Origin: an archaeon
GTDB taxonomy: Archaea; Thermoproteota; Nitrososphaeria; Nitrososphaerales; CADDZS01
Direction: 5' to 3'
Length of the DNA: 6,174 bases
NCBI GenBank assembly: GCA_021806865.1
Contig: JAKAPU010000161.1
Span: 1-6,174 of the forward strand
The notes under the pieces are model-generated. The model saw nothing but the letters and a program-made list of their open reading frames with translations, was not told the DNA's origin and made no database searches. Numbering within the stretch: the stretch's first letter is position 1; every line of letters begins with the position of its first letter. Of the stretch, positions 5,374 through 6,174 are shown piece after piece. Both the position numbers and the translations under genes were made by a program.

Positions 5374-6174
5374 TTGACAATATCAGGACCAGAAACGGGT
5401 GGACAGGAAGCACTCCAGCGAATCATCGATGCTGTACATCAGCGGTTTGCAGTTCGCGAGGAATACATTCGAGAAGAAGGTGTCGAGTTCTTCTTGGAGG
5501 CAGGCCAGCAGGGATTAAAATCCAATTTTCTGACACTCGTCGATGAGCTGAGAAAAACAGGAGACAGTGCATTCCTTAGAGACACCGACCACGGATTACT
5601 GCTTGTCGTATTCAAGAAACCGACCAAGAAAGCTCCGCGTGTCAAATTGCCGCTTGTACTGCTTGTGGCTACGATTATCACAATAGCGGCTGATGGATTC
5701 ATTCGCGCTGCGTCTTACTCGGATCCGCTGACTCCACATATCGGTTTTTCCGAAGAGCTGTTTGTTTCTGTCGTGTACACCATTGCACTGATTGGAATCT
5801 TGGGAATACACGAACTAGGTCATAAAATAGCCTCTTGGCATCACAAGATGGACTCTTCATGGCCATATTTCATACCCGGAATTCCTGGAGTCTGGCCGAC
5901 TATGGGTGCAGTAATCAGTGCAAGCGACCCGCCACCAAACAGGGACGCACTTTTTGACCTGGGCATCTCAGGTCCGATCGCTGGCTTGATCGTGACCGTT
6001 CTTGTTTCGATATTTGCTGCTACGACGGCTCAAATTGTTCCCTTGTCGGTTTATCCTGCAAATACTCCGTTCGGTACAGCAGACTATCTAACTTCATTTC
6101 TCACAGGGTTGTTTAAACCAGCTCCAGCTAACAGTGTACTTGTTGGGCCTCTGTTCTACGTGCTTTACTTTAGA
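5374..6174 (+). CDS. Site-2 protease-like membrane metalloprotease (M50), 3' end cut off
   Basis: This is a polytopic zinc peptidase of the site-2 protease family, which cleaves transmembrane segments inside the membrane. The frame is open for 267 codons to the window edge. Residues 1-90 form a soluble cytoplasmic-type domain typical of archaeal members (GVEFFLEAG, NFLTLVDELRKTGDSAFLR). A first hydrophobic segment lies near 91-112. A second, at about 129-150, ends in the zinc site HELGH (His146, Glu147, His150). The conserved archaeal features FIPGIPG at 166-172, GAVISASDPPPNR at 178-190 and DLGISGPIAGL at 195-205 follow, then a third segment at about 197-220. The Asp-containing motif that supplies the third zinc ligand would lie beyond 6174. 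TTG 5374 is the only start codon between the upstream in-frame stop (5359-5361) and the conserved region, but it lacks a ribosome-binding site, so the start is less certain than the identity. The substrate is unknown. Confidence 0.88.
   Translation, partial: MTISGPETGGQEALQRIIDAVHQRFAVREEYIREEGVEFFLEAGQQGLKSNFLTLVDELRKTGDSAFLRDTDHGLLLVVFKKPTKKAPRVKLPLVLLVATIITIAADGFIRAASYSDPLTPHIGFSEELFVSVVYTIALIGILGIHELGHKIASWHHKMDSSWPYFIPGIPGVWPTMGAVISASDPPPNRDALFDLGISGPIAGLIVTVLVSIFAATTAQIVPLSVYPANTPFGTADYLTSFLTGLFKPAPANSVLVGPLFYVLYFR

Noticed and set aside
5439..5811. Two minus-strand open frames opposite the protease gene
   Set aside because: The plus-strand frame encodes HELGH and other M50 motifs, so the minus-strand frames are shadows.

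Overview
This window reads as archaeal chromosome, most likely Thaumarchaeota/Nitrososphaerota. That assignment is inferred from protein motifs and was not tested by search. The support is an ABCE1/Rli1 ribosome-recycling ATPase with two 4Fe-4S clusters, an archaeal Trm5-type tRNA methyltransferase, an archaeal/eukaryal-type ATP-dependent DNA ligase, an Ard1/RimI-type N-terminal acetyltransferase and an archaeal site-2 protease. Gene packing is tight, TTG starts are used, and the apparent promoters are short TATA-like boxes rather than bacterial -35/-10 pairs.

Layout: positions 1-60 are an extreme C-rich low-complexity tract, possibly a contig end. Positions 61-324 hold no gene but contain a small cluster of inverted repeats, a possible TATA box and a Shine-Dalgarno-like site. 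On the plus strand, abce1 (325-2151, TTG start) overlaps trm5 (2148-3011) by four bases (ATGA), so they form a translation-linked operon. On the minus strand, an N-acetyltransferase (5277-4729) is followed after 35 bases by the DNA ligase (4693-3008). The ligase stop interlocks tail-to-tail with the trm5 stop in the four bases TTAG (3008-3011). A 96-base divergent spacer (5278-5373) separates the acetyltransferase from a plus-strand membrane-embedded metalloprotease, which starts at TTG 5374 and runs off the window at 6174.

How the genes fit together: ABCE1 splits ribosomes after termination, and Trm5 methylates G37 of tRNA to hold the reading frame, so the first operon serves translation fidelity and turnover. 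The acetyltransferase acts on protein N-termini. The ligase seals nicks in replication and repair. The protease belongs to the family that performs intramembrane cleavage. This is a core housekeeping region. I found no mobile element, CRISPR array, RNA gene, defence system or convincing undescribed system. The points worth checking are the C-tract, the spaced repeats upstream of abce1, the interlocked stops, the short N-terminus and altered NLP motif of Trm5, and the shared divergent promoter.
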